Position numbers and translations under genes: made by a program. Source: Athene noctua (lineage: Eukaryota > Chordata > Aves > Strigiformes > Strigidae). From it: 64,000 nucleotides of DNA. Shown here piece by piece: positions 13,701-24,901 of this stretch. Numbering within the stretch: the first letter of the stretch is position 1; every line of letters starts with the position of its first letter. The DNA lies in NCBI RefSeq assembly GCF_965140245.1, contig NC_134052.1:186001-250000 (forward strand), written 5' to 3'. The notes under the pieces were generated by a model that was not told where the DNA came from, did not search any database, and saw only the letters and a list, made by a program, of their open reading frames with translations.

Positions 13701-16700
13701 TTATAGCAGGTACCAGTTCTGAGGTGAAAAGGGAAGAAACAGGTGGTGCCATGTTTCTTTCACAGTAAAGTGTCTAAAGCTGTGTAGGAGCTATCCTAGG
13801 TGATGTCTAGCTGGGCACAGGTTTAGGCAAGTCAGGAGGTACGACTACAGTGAATTTCTTCAGGTGAGAAGTTAAAAAGTCTTCTGCTGTTAAGAAGTTA
13901 CAGATCATGTCCAAACCCACACCTACCAAGTTTAATACAAATGGCTGCACAGCCCATCCAAGTTTCCCCACAGGGATGACTCCACAGCTGAACAAAATTT
14001 TAATTCTTTTCTTGATGCTTTCTTCTCAATACCAGTGGAGTACAAGCCAGCTTTACGTTCTAGCTTATGCTCACCAAGCATTTTTACGCAATTTCCTCTG
14101 TTTTTCAAATATTGCAGTAGTCAGCTTCAAAAATGTTCTCGAATTGTCACTAATCTTCACGCACATTGATTACTCCCACCTAAAGTCACTCAAGCCTGTA
14201 ATCACTGTTTTTGCATCCAGAGCTAAAATACACTAAGGAACAAAATAATGTAATGTTCATGGGCAGATAACTTAAATATTATTTCTTTTTGTCATCAAAG
14301 AAGTCACAACTCATCTTTCACAGAATCTGTAACCAGCACAGTTACATCCCAGACCTCTCCTCTGAACAAGTTTCACATTATTTTTCATTCGACCTCCTGT
14401 GGGCCAGCAGGAATGGCATTGCTACTGCTAATATCAGGCCACAGGCCTCACGCTAACAGGGCCTTAGGCTGACTCTGCAAGGCCTCAGTCCTGGCCTACT
14501 AGACTGGTTATCAAGGTGGTATGAGAACTTACTGTGGGAACCAGAGCTTGGTACCAGGTATCTCTGTCATTTAAGTGTCAGACAACAGCAGTGGTCTTGA
14601 CAATATAAGGACAGGAGGAAAATAGAGTTCTCACACCTATAAGCAACTGACTGATGGTCAATTACTTCTCAATGAAGAAATACAACCTTGAAGAGTCTGG
14701 GGGAAAATGCTGCTCTGAGCATAATAAAGAAGAAAAAATGCAGCAACTAAGCAAGAGGAAAATTAGCTGCACAACAGGCTAAGAAACTACAGCCTGGGGA
14801 AACAATACCCTCCAGAACCATGCAGCATAAACTCCAGAGCACAGGCCAAAGCCTAAAAACTCAAACATCTTACGAAAGGACATCTTGAACATGAAGGGGG
14901 TGGGGCGTTTTGTCACTGGCATAGGAAATGTTACCAACGAATCACCATGGGATCCAGGGAGCTGCGTATGTGGGCCACCCGCTCACCCTGCCTGCTCCAA
15001 CGACCCTGGCCCTCCAGCTCTCCCTTCACCTGCTTTACAGTCCCCGTCTCTCCATCTGCCTGCTCAGAGCCTGGTTCACCCTCTCCCTGCCTCCTGTTCC
15101 AGAAACCTGGGTCTGCAGCTGTCTTTTGACCTACAAACCAATTGCTCATGACTGTACATGGCAATGTTGGGGAGGAGGGGTGTCTCAGTGTGGTGCTCAT
15201 CAACCCCTGCTGCTCCAAATTCTGCACATTTCTCCTCTTAAACACTACAAGTGCTCAATAAACCATTATAGTGTATAAATTCAATTTGGCCAGTTATTCT
15301 GTGCAATTTTTTCATCCATTGTACAATTCAGAATGAAACTAGAAACACTGCAACTGATCTATACTACAAGGCTGTAATTGCTGCAATAGTAACTGTAAAA
15401 GTACTGAATTTCATCCTCTTTTCCCTTTTAAAATAAGCTTTTATTTGGGACAGCATTATTATTTATTCCTTACCTATACTACACAATTTTTTGCATCAGT
15501 AGCACTTGGCTATGAAAATATTAAGTAAAAAGAAGCAAGAGTGACATCAGGCAGCCTCTGGAAGCCATGGTGTACTTACCAATGTCATGAATTGGCTGCT
15601 TTACTCCTATTTCGTTATTCACAGTCATTACAGAAACCAAACTTGTATCTGGCTGGAACGCACCCTCCAACTCCTGGTGAAATATTCAGACAGAAGTAGT
15701 GACTAACAGAAGAAACGAGATTGCTGTGTACACCTTCAGTTTGCTAGCAAATCTTAACCACCAGCCCCCTAACTAGCACATTACCAACAAACCCCTCAGG
15801 TTATGACAAAGAGCCATGGATTAGCCTCTCACTAATCCATGAGAACACAAAATTCCTGTGGGAAGAGCAGAACAATCAATTGCATTTCTGTGCATCCTAA
15901 CCCATGCGTATCCTACGCACCATGGCACCTGACTGGATTAAATCAAGTCAGAACAGGCTCTTGCTATGTCTTGTACATTCGACTGAACTATTTTCTTTAA
16001 TGAATTAACCACCCACAAAACACCTTAAGCCACATGTAGATGAAGTGAGGTTGGCTGTAAAGGAACTGCACTACATACAGGACAGCACCATGCAAAGAAG
16101 GGGTCTGCCAGCAAAGTTCTTGGGGAACACAACCAACACTTCTGCACCTGCAGGTCTGATCCCGCTACCTCACCACATACACACAACATCTCTCCAAGTC
16201 AGACAATGGGGCTAGAAATAAAACTGATCCTGTCCTGTATTACAGGTCACAAATGATGAAATAAGCACATACAACTTCTAAATCCTAGGACTGTGGCCAG
16301 TACACCCAGAAGGACAGCAATGGGAAGGGAGTACTGTAACAGCTGTGCCTGATGCCCTGAGTAGCTCAGGTCATGAAATTTCACTGCTAATTCCTGTATC
16401 AAAGCCAGCTCCATCCCAGTCATGTACTGGGCTGTCTGTAGGGCGTGCAGCAGCTCCACCTGCATGGGTATGAATGGCAGCAGGGGAGTGGTGGGATGAG
16501 AGATGGATGTTTTGGTTGAGAAAAAGTCTAGAGCACCACAACGGAAAATCCTCCAACTGTGATGGAGATTAGACTATGACTCTCATTCTACTTGTAATAT
16601 TTAACATCCTTTTCTCTTTATCATCAAGAGAACACAAGGTCCTCTTCAGCATCAATTTGAAGGAAAAATCTCTTCTCTTTTCACTTTATTTCTGTCAGTA

Positions 16701-19419
16701 AACAACTTACCTTCAAATCTATGAGCCCATTTTTTTTAACAGGTAGATATGTAACCTGAAAACCTTCTGTCTCCAAGGAACGGCAAGAATCCAACACGCA
16801 CTTGTGCTCTGTTTGCGTAGTAATGATATGCTTTTTTCTGGATTTATAGAACCTTGCAACACCCTGTTGGGCACAATTCACAAAGAAATTTGCTTTACAA
16901 ATTTGCACAAATCAAATTTGTGTAAAGCAAGCTTTACACAAAAAGATCAGAAACAAGAAATTAATATTTAGACATAATTCATTTGGATCTTCCTTATTTT
17001 CCCCAAAGTCATGAATCTAAAAGGTACTGACATGTAATTCACACTACGTATTTCCAACAACGCTCATTTTTCAAAGCATCTAACTTTTCAAAAAGCCTGT
17101 GAAAATGTTAACTGATATAAGTTCTAGACACTATTAACAAAACTACTTTTTAAATAAGATTTGCAATAGTCACAAACAACGAGAAGTCTGAACAACTACA
17201 TACTTAGTCAGAAAAAGGTTTGTAATCAGCATCTCCACTAAATTTCATGATAAAGATTTTAATTATGCAAGCAAAAGGATTGTATTTGGCATATGTAAGA
17301 TAAACATTGAGTAGTATACTCCATCCTCAAAACATCCCAGTATTTCTTCCAAGTATGTAGCAGAAGTAAATCCAGGAATGCAAATATTTGCTAACTAGGC
17401 CAACGTATTAACATTTAAACTGTTGAAAGAGGCATATAGTTCTTAAGAGCATCATTTTAACATAACAAATAACTATCAGTATAAACCTTTTACCTTAATT
17501 GCCATATTATTTGATTCTGTTGCACCGCTGGTGAATATAATTTCCCTTGAATCAGCTCCTATTAAATCTGCAACTTGCTGTTTAAAAAGAAATATAAATT
17601 CGATTTGTTAAGATAAAATATAGTGAATTCACCAGAGCAAAAGACACGCTAAATGTTTTCAAGAATACTCTCTTGAGCCTTGAAAGGTTTACTAGTATTT
17701 GACAAAGTTATGCTATGGGTACAATAGTCTAAATGTCTGCATTAATACAAAACACATAAGGAATTCATAGTCATTAGCAGTAGTAGTATTAAGCATTAGT
17801 CTGTCATTAAAGAACATAAAAGTTAAACAGGCAAAACCCCTGTACACATGACTTACAAAAAAATTAAGAAGACCCATACCTAAGATTAGGAGAATGATAA
17901 AATATAAAGTTAGAATTACTGCAGCAGCACACTTGTGACCTCAGGAAATCAAAAATCCTGAGGCACTTTTGCCTGAAGTACTGGTTTCTGCCACTTCAGT
18001 TGCTCTAATCTCACTATTTTTTCTCGCAATAAATCTGCTGAAGTATAGCTAAGCGAAGAGGAAGCTGCTAAATCCAGCCCACAGAGAACTAACTACAACA
18101 GATTTAACATTGCTTTTGTTTTTATTTTGACACCGAACCTCCTCGCTGGCAGAAAAACCACAACGGCTGGGAGAGCCAAAGACTAACCCGCCTGGCCTTC
18201 TCCACCGCAGCCTCGCTCTCCCAGCCGTAGGCGTGGGTCCTGGAGTGGGGGTTGCCGTAGCAGGCCATCAGGTACGGGAGCATGCTGTCCAGGACGCGGG
18301 GATCCTGAGGGACACGAAACCACCCAGCCTTAGAAACTGAGAAGGAAAAGCATCTCTGTCCCCTCCACACATGCACACCCTCCCCCTGCACCAGGCTTAG
18401 CAGCACTTCTGCTGCAGCCTCTGGCTTTAGCTCAGGCCAGATCTTGAAAACTTGAGGTTATTGCACGTTACACACAGAGAGCCTCCAGCAAATGAGTGTC
18501 GGGCAATCACGTCCTGTGCCCTTGCACGTAACCTCAATCTGCACCAAAACCATCACAGAAGGATGCGATTTTCCGAGAAAAAAATTCCGAAAAGAAATAC
18601 AAGTTCTTAAAAAGTCAGGAAAAGTTAACCAGGTAAGTACTTCGGTTAAACGAATTTCTTGCCACCGCTGCCCGCAGATGCCGGTGTGAGCTCCGAGGCT
18701 GCAGCGGACCTGCAGGCACCGAGGCCCTGCGCACCCCGGGGCGCGGCGGCATCCTCGGCCATGAGACACCGAAGCTCGAAGGCCTTTGGGGAAGACCTAG
18801 AGCTGCCCAGGGCCGACCCCCGATAGCAGCCCCTGCCCTCCCAGCCAGCTTTCACTGACGCTGCGGTACCCACGGGCACCCCCAGGGGTGCAGGGAGAGC
18901 CTTAAACTCAGCGAACACGGGAGCGCTCCAGATAGAAACAAAGTTTATTTCTCCCCTTCCCCTTACACTTGCTGTTCTTCGGGGGGGGAACCCGTGGATT
19001 CGGGGGGCGAGGCAGCGGCTGCGGGAGGCTCCGACACCGCGACCCGAGAACGCGAGAGGCCGGGGCAGCCCCGGCGCGGCCCAGCCCTTACCAGCGGGGT
19101 GGTGGCCTGCACGTCCATGTAGAGCGGCCGCAGGGCGCCGCCGCCATCGTCACTTGGCGCTGAGGGGAGGGAGAACGAGCCGCCGTCAGACACTCACGGG
19201 AAGAACGGGCCCGACGGCGCTCGGGCTGCGCGCCGCCGCGCCGCCCCCCCGCCCGGGCAGCGGCTCTACCCCCGCCGCGGCCTTACCCGGAGCCTGTCGC
19301 GGAGCCTGTCGCGGAGCCTGTCCCGGAGCCTGTCGCGGTGCCCGGCGCGGCGCGGCCGCCGAGAGCTGGCGGGGGGCGGGGGCCGCCCCCAGGGCCGCCA
19401 GGCGCCTCCAGAGCAGCAT
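7785..19419 (-). CDS. NFS1: Cysteine desulfurase, mitochondrial (13 coding exons, 455 aa)
   Basis: PLP enzyme that takes sulfur from cysteine for Fe-S cluster assembly on ISCU, working with ISD11, ACP and frataxin in the mitochondrial matrix. Coding exons, high to low coordinate: 19419-19287, 19159-19092, 18304-18188, 17577-17494, 16863-16711, 15673-15580, 13619-13485, 12061-11904, 10496-10391, 10213-10132, 8729-8646, 8522-8433, 7848-7785. All introns are GT-AG and phases match; 1368 coding bases against 457 aa in human. Residues 1-45 are Arg/Ala-rich and acid-free (targeting peptide). Key residues seen: His154 (TEHKC), PLP lysine 256 (SGHKIYGPK) and sulfur-carrying Cys379 (SACTSAS). The C-terminus KSIKWTQH is conserved. 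An internal Met in LYMDVQATT (exon 2) matches the alternative cytosolic start proposed in mammals. Exon 1 has a 12-bp tandem repeat. The gene looks intact. Confidence 0.98.
19318..19365 (-). repeat. 12-bp tandem repeat inside the NFS1 targeting peptide
   Basis: About four near-identical 12-base units (GACAGGCTCCGS plus one base) sit just before the exon 1 donor. They encode RQAP, GQAP, RQAP, RQAP at about residues 29-44. Twelve bases keep the frame, so copy number can vary without breaking the protein. The array lies in the part expected to be removed after import. The exact edges are approximate by a few bases. Confidence 0.75.
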
Positions 19420-19541
19420 GGCGGCGGCGCGCGGCGGGAACGCCCCTTCCGGTGACGTCAGGGCCACGCCGGAAGCGGGCGCCGGAGGCGGACGCCGGAT
19501 TAGGCAGCGGCGGAGGGCGCGGCGCGGCCGGGGAGAGCGAG
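19420..19541. promoter_or_regulatory. Bidirectional NFS1-ROMO1 promoter
   Basis: The NFS1 start codon (19417-19419, minus) and the likely ROMO1 exon 1 donor (19541/19542, plus) are only about 120 bases apart. A perfect palindromic CRE, TGACGTCA, lies at 19453-19460. An ETS-type site CTTCCGG (19446-19452) is on its left and CCGGAAG (19469-19475) on its right, in inverted orientation. No TATA box is visible. Such ETS/CRE pairs are typical of CpG-island promoters of mitochondrial and housekeeping genes; use in both directions is inferred from geometry. Confidence 0.8.
19500..19541 (+). other. ROMO1: Likely ROMO1 non-coding exon 1 (donor end)
   Basis: A donor-like site (GAG|GTACGG) at 19541/19542 lies just downstream of the shared promoter. 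The next good acceptor is directly before the ROMO1 start codon at 20118. The transcription start is unknown, so the left edge is approximate. Confidence 0.45.
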
Positions 19542-20117
19542 GTACGGGCGGGCCCGGGGGTCCCGCGGCCGACCCCCGGGTCTCCCAGGGTAGGGGTGGG
19601 TCGCGGCCGAAGCACCCGCCGGGTGAAACGGGCGCTGCGGGCCCTGCTGCGGGAGGCGGAGGCCGCCCCTCCCGGGGGAGCCGCTGGGCCGGCCCGCGGC
19701 CTGAGCCCCCGCCTCGGCCTCCTGGAGGGCAGGTCCGCCGCCTCGCTGCTCTGCTTCCGAGGCCGGTGGCGGCTCGCAGGGACGGGCCCGGCGGCGGAGG
19801 CTTTGCCATGTGGCGTCGTGCGCGGCTTATCAGGAGCTGCAGAACACAGTGAGGTCCGGAAACAGCTCTCGGAGACGGCGGCGCTCACCGGGGCCTGCTG
19901 GGGGCGAAACGGGGCCATCGTCAAGGCACTGGCATTCCCTCCCTGTCATTTGTTGCTTGACAGACGAGGAAACAAGTCTGAAAGCCTGTAAAGCCTCCAG
20001 CACTACGCTTGGGAGAGGCTTCGAAACCTGCGGGCCTGCTCTCTGTCACAGTTTGGTTGTAGAAACGTGATGGACAAAGCAGTAAATCTATGTGGGGGCT
20101 TGTGCTTTCTTTTCTAG

Positions 20118-22002
20118 ATGCCTGTGACCGTGGGCCCATATGGGCAATCGCAGCCCAGCTGCTTTGACAGAGTAAAGATGGGTTTCATGATGGGCTTTGC
20201 AGTGGGCATGGCAGCAGGAGCGCTGTTCGGCACGTTTTCCTGCCTCAGGTATGCAGAGGACACGGCTTCCATGGACAGGCCGTGACAGAGCGATAGCCAG
20301 AGAGAAATGCTCCCACTCTGGGATTGGGAAGGGAGGTGTGGGTCTGGTCCTGTGTCATCACATAGGTGAAACTGCCCATGGCCCTGAATTAGCCTCAGTT
20401 CGAGAGCCTGCTGTCAGCCCAGCCTCAGATGGGAAGGTCTGGCGGCGGCGCCGCTGGGTCAGCTGCCTACGAGGAGGTCGCAGCTTCACAGACCTTGTCC
20501 TGCCACTCATGCGGGAGGTTGCGTTGGGAAGTTGAGGCTGTGGAAGATAGCTCCAGGAGCTGGATGAACTGTCTGTGCAGTTACACATGCAGCCCTCTCC
20601 TCACTGTAAAGCTTCCTGAGCTACTCTGCAAGCTCTTAGGTATCTGCATCGTGGGTGCTTTGGTTGTCCCATACCCCTGCATGGAGGCAATTACCGTACT
20701 GACCCTGAGTCTTAACTGCAGGAGTGTAGGCAGAGCTGTGGCTGGCTCTGGCACAGTCTCACTGTGAATCAGAGAGGGACAGTATTCCACCAGCACTCCC
20801 CAGCATGGAAACAAACCATGCCCGCTGCTCCAAGTTAGCTCTTGCACTGCTCACTGACTGGTTTTGGCACATATCCTTGAAAAGAATTAGTGAAACAAAT
20901 TCTTTCTGCTTGAGGTTTTTTAATCTCTGATTAAAGAAAGGTGATGCTTTGGTAGTGAGCCTAAAGGGAGGAAAAGGCACAAAGTCTAACCTGGTAAGAG
21001 TTTAAAAGGTTTTCTGATCTCTCTCAGATCATGGAGAGTATTTGTAAATGGTGCAATGCTACCAGAAAATACAGATCTGGGTATTTAGAAGAAGCAGTGA
21101 CAGTGGTTCTGTTGTACTTGAATGACACAGCTACATTACGTCTGCTGTACCATTTTTGAGAGAAAACCTCCATGTTTTAAGAATCAAGTGCATTAGATTC
21201 CTTAGACCTTACAGTCACTACGGTGCTTAAAAGCCAACTATTACAAGAGCTTCCTGAGATGGAACAATTCTTTTTGCTTCAGTCTAACCTCAAGTAAAGG
21301 GGGACTGAAGAACAGAAATGCCTCTGAACACTTGTAGGCCTTCCAAGTTTCTCTCATATTAAAAATACGGTGTCAGTAGTAAATAGGAAGTGAGTTTACA
21401 ACATAGTTTAAAGTTGGTGGTGTTAAAAATACTGCCACTGCAGCCAGACAGCATGCTAATACAACAAGCTCAGACTCTTTTTATTCTCTGGCAAGTCAAA
21501 TACTTGGACAGTGTAATTTTTCTTTCACCAAATTAGGGGTATTTGGGGTACTAGCAGGTGAAACTGTTCCTGCTGGTGGCGTGGCAGGAGGGTACAGCAT
21601 CAGCTGATACCACTGCCGGAAAAAAATACACGTGGGACAGTGGCAAGGGTCACTCAAATGCCCCAGAAAGAACAGCTCCCCCTTTTTTTTTTTTTTTTTC
21701 AGTACTTCAGGCATGGGGCACCACAGCCAGTCTCCTTGTGGAGGCAGGAAGTACCATTTTACATTTAGACTGAAGAGGAGGTGATTTGGGTGCTCAGGCA
21801 ACCATTAGCTGGTTGTATTAGATGTTTTCTGCTGTATGTTTGTGACCTGTCAGGCTCCAGCTTTTATATAATTCCTGTTTTTCTTTACCTCAGGATTGGC
21901 ATGAGAGGACGAGAGCTGATGGGTGGAGTTGGCAAAACGATGATGCAGAGTGGTGGGACGTTTGGGACATTCATGGCTATTGGTATGGGAATCCGCTGCT
22001 AA
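20118..22002 (+). CDS. ROMO1: Reactive oxygen species modulator 1, mitochondrial inner membrane (79 aa, 2 coding exons)
   Basis: Coding exons 20118-20248 and 21894-22002, joined by a GT-AG intron that splits an Arg codon. The start codon is the first codon after the acceptor TTTTCTAG. The 79-aa product equals the human length and differs at only a few sites. Two glycine-rich membrane segments are visible (about residues 22-44 and 61-76), with GxxxG-type spacing, and the protein ends GMGIRC. ROMO1 is the animal relative of yeast Mgr2, linked to the TIM23 import machinery and to mitochondrial ROS. It lies head-to-head with NFS1 and converges on RBM39. Intron 2 (about 1.6 kb) shows nothing else I can name. 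The gene appears intact. Confidence 0.98.
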
Positions 22003-22060
22003 CCTGGAGTTTGGGTTTTATCCCAGAGCGTCCCCTCCAGCCATTCCCCCTCTGTTCCTT

Positions 22061-22066
22061 AATAAA
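22061..22066 (+). terminator. ROMO1 polyadenylation signal (AATAAA)
   Basis: Canonical AATAAA 59 bases after the ROMO1 stop codon, so the 3' UTR should end at about 22080. Confidence 0.85.
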
Positions 22067-22089
22067 ATCTGTAGATACCTGGAAGTGAG

Positions 22090-23990
22090 AGCTCTTCATG
22101 AAGGGATGAAGCACCTTCCTCCTTGCTCTGCTGATTGTAAACATGCTTTTTACCAAATTTCTACTTTTCTCCCATCTCTTACTACCATGATGAGGAGAAT
22201 TAATAATGCTTTGTTCTACATTAAAGTTCCTATTTGACAGGTATAAGTACAGTGCACGCATTTCTCCCTGTGGAACTTGGGCAGCTCACGTTGTCATGTG
22301 TTGATGTGGAGCTGTTCTGTTGCATTTGTGCATTCCCCAGCCCAGGAGAGTTACTCTGTGGCCAGTTCAGATCACCTATCAAATCTCTCTCCTCTTGCAA
22401 AAATAGGTGGGTCGAAGCTGGCCCCATTTCCCAGTTCCACTGAAACTTGAGATACGGAGAAACACCCTCACAGAGTTGAGGACAGCAGAACTTGGGTGAG
22501 TCCTTTGGCAACTGAGGGCAAACTAGAGCAGCTGAGGCACTTCCCACCAGCCTGGCAGCACACGGGTGCAGGGAGCAGTCAGGGAACAGCACAGAACAGC
22601 TGTGGGCACGCTGCTAGAGCTGGGAATCGTTCAGTTACTGGAAGAAGGAAAACTGCTCCTGCCCTGTGACAGCTAAAGGTATTTTGTGGTGAGTCACAAG
22701 GATAACTGACACCAGATAGGAGTTTAATGTCCTTGTCAAGCCTTGAGCAATGCTTTTCTTAAGGCTCTGCCCTCGGGACCAGCTGTGCTGCAGCAGAGTA
22801 GCCCAGCTGGACCAGGCCTGTCCCTGCTCCCAAGGGTGCAGTCTGACACCCTCGGGGCAGGGGCACAGCACTGTGCAGGGAAGGGAAGGGCAGCAGCAAG
22901 GCTTGGGGCTGCAACAGGAACAGGCAGCAGCTTTTTCCATCCCCCTGGCAGGGGAATGGGCTTCACCTGAGGAGCTGTGCTACCAGAAACTTCTAAATGT
23001 GGCCATAAGGCACTGAACACCTCCCCAGGAGAACAGGGGATTTACTCTGACACTCACCAGCCCACAGCCCTGCCTACAGCTGAACTATGAAATGTTTAGT
23101 TTAGTGTTGCAAGCTCCTATTATTTGCCTTTTGAAACAAGGCTTACCTTTGCTTCTCCATTTCTGTTTAAAGGCAGGACAGGTCAGCAGCAGCGAAACCG
23201 GAGCCAGCACCTGTACACCATTTACCTAGTACAAGTGCTGTTCCCCATTTTTAAAGGAAACACAAATTGCCAGTAAAAGCCAGCTGCTGTCATAGAGCTT
23301 GGTAACCTTGGAGAAACTGCTCTGTAACAGCTCGGTTTTACTGACTGGCACCAGTGGATTAAAACCAGCCAACTAAGCACACACTTGGCTTTCTTCAGCC
23401 ATGTCACACAGACACCCACCTCCAGAACATTCCTGGCTCCTCCCCACAGCTGCCCAGCCCCTCTCCTCCCAGCTCCCCCTGGACCGCCAGCAGTCAGTCC
23501 TGCCCCTCCCTGAGCAGCAGCACTGCAGGGTGGGCCCTGGCACCGTCCCTGCCCACCCAGCTCCAGCACCTGGCTGGCACACCCCCTCTGCACCTGTCAG
23601 CACGGGTTTTATTAGCCAGTGGCTACAAAAGGACGGGCAGTGGGAAAGGGGTACACAGAAAGGGCAGTCAGCTGGGGCAGGCTTCCCTACAGAAACCTAC
23701 AAGGCAACATCCATCACTCCTACATCCCCACAACGCACAACCATTTGTGAAAGATGGGGGTGGGCATGGGCAGGGGGGAGTTCTCTCGAGTGAATCTTCA
23801 GCAGGCCCGAAACAGGGCAAGAACCATCCACTGCCTGGCCAGGGAGAGAACCCACAGGCTCTCCACCACCACAGCTGCAGTGCAGAGGGTTAAAACAGCA
23901 GGCACCAGTTCCTGCATTTTCTGCAAGAGAAGCAGTATCTCCAGTCTTCAGCATACACTGCTTAACTCAAATCAAGCAGAGAAATGAAGC
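22090..23990. other. Interval between the convergent ROMO1 and RBM39 3' ends
   Basis: Moderately GC-rich DNA without a supportable gene. Open frames of 90-130 codons occur on both strands but overlap each other and show no domain. A further AATAAA on the minus strand (about 23607-23612) could serve a longer RBM39 3' UTR. Confidence 0.5.
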
Positions 23991-24015
23991 TTCATGAAGG
24001 CCTTTTTAAGAGAAT

Positions 24016-24021
24016 TTTATT
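24016..24021 (-). terminator. Distal RBM39 polyadenylation signal (AATAAA)
   Basis: Minus-strand AATAAA about 880 bases after the RBM39 stop; the intervening DNA is AT-rich and UTR-like. A proximal AATAAA at 24771-24776, about 125 bases after the stop, suggests alternative polyadenylation. Which site dominates cannot be told from sequence. Confidence 0.5.
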
Positions 24022-24901
24022 TGAGTGGTTCTTACAAAGATTGTTGCAATATGAAAGTCTTTGTTTGATAGAAATATCAAGCTGTCTTGTCAAACACACT
24101 GAAGTAACCCAAAAATATATTTCAGAGCTCACAGAGCTTAAAAAGAGCAAAGATTATATGCAACCAGAACAAAACACGTTTCTGTATTTCCTACCAACTT
24201 TCAGACTTGGCTGAAATCCTTCAACTGTGCCACACTGCATACATAGAAACTTATGTGGAAATGCAGAGATCGTTTTGTTTGGAAACTTAGACACACCTCA
24301 CACAGTATTTACAAAGAAACTTTTACAGATACATTAATCAAAAGTTACCATCAAGAAATAAAACCCTTCAATCCTTCTATTCTTAGCAATTATTCAGCAC
24401 AAAGCAAGCTGAGTGGCTGTCCAGAATCAGCTTTCAGTAGCCTTTTGAATTTCCCATTTATACAAAACACTAAATATGTCCCTTCATAAAGTCTATTTCC
24501 GATATTAACCTTTAGCAGATCACCTACATTTAGTGAAATGTAAAATGTAATTGCTGCATTAAAAGAAAGGCTTGTGAAACATTAAAAATGTCATTATGTC
24601 CCATCTGCCTTTTACAGAGAACTTGTTTTCTATGAGCTACTCCTCAGTTCCTACAGATCACCTTAGTAAATGTACAAGAATTACAAGGCAGAACAAGAAG
24701 TCAACAGCTTTGTATACAGTGGAAATGCTAGTTAGGGAGAATGAACACACTGCATTTCTGCTTACTTCATTTTATTTTTTAAAGGTAGCAGGAAGTGTAC
24801 ACAAAATGACATTAAATCCTTTCCTTTAGTTTTATCTAAATAAAAGATAACTCAATCTTCCTCCAAAAAATAACTATGTACAAAACTGACTAAATCCGTC
24901 T

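Larger units (their letters stand above)
18950..19860. promoter_or_regulatory. CpG island over the NFS1/ROMO1 5' ends
   Basis: GC- and CpG-dense DNA covers NFS1 exons 1-2, the shared promoter and ROMO1 exon/intron 1, standing out sharply from the AT-rich introns on either side. Several long open frames here are GC-rich artefacts; the only coding parts I support are the two NFS1 exons. Confidence 0.85.

Noticed and set aside
19154..19991. Frames of more than 200 codons on both strands around the NFS1/ROMO1 promoter
   Set aside because: CpG-island artefacts. Only NFS1 exons 1-2 fit a spliced protein here.
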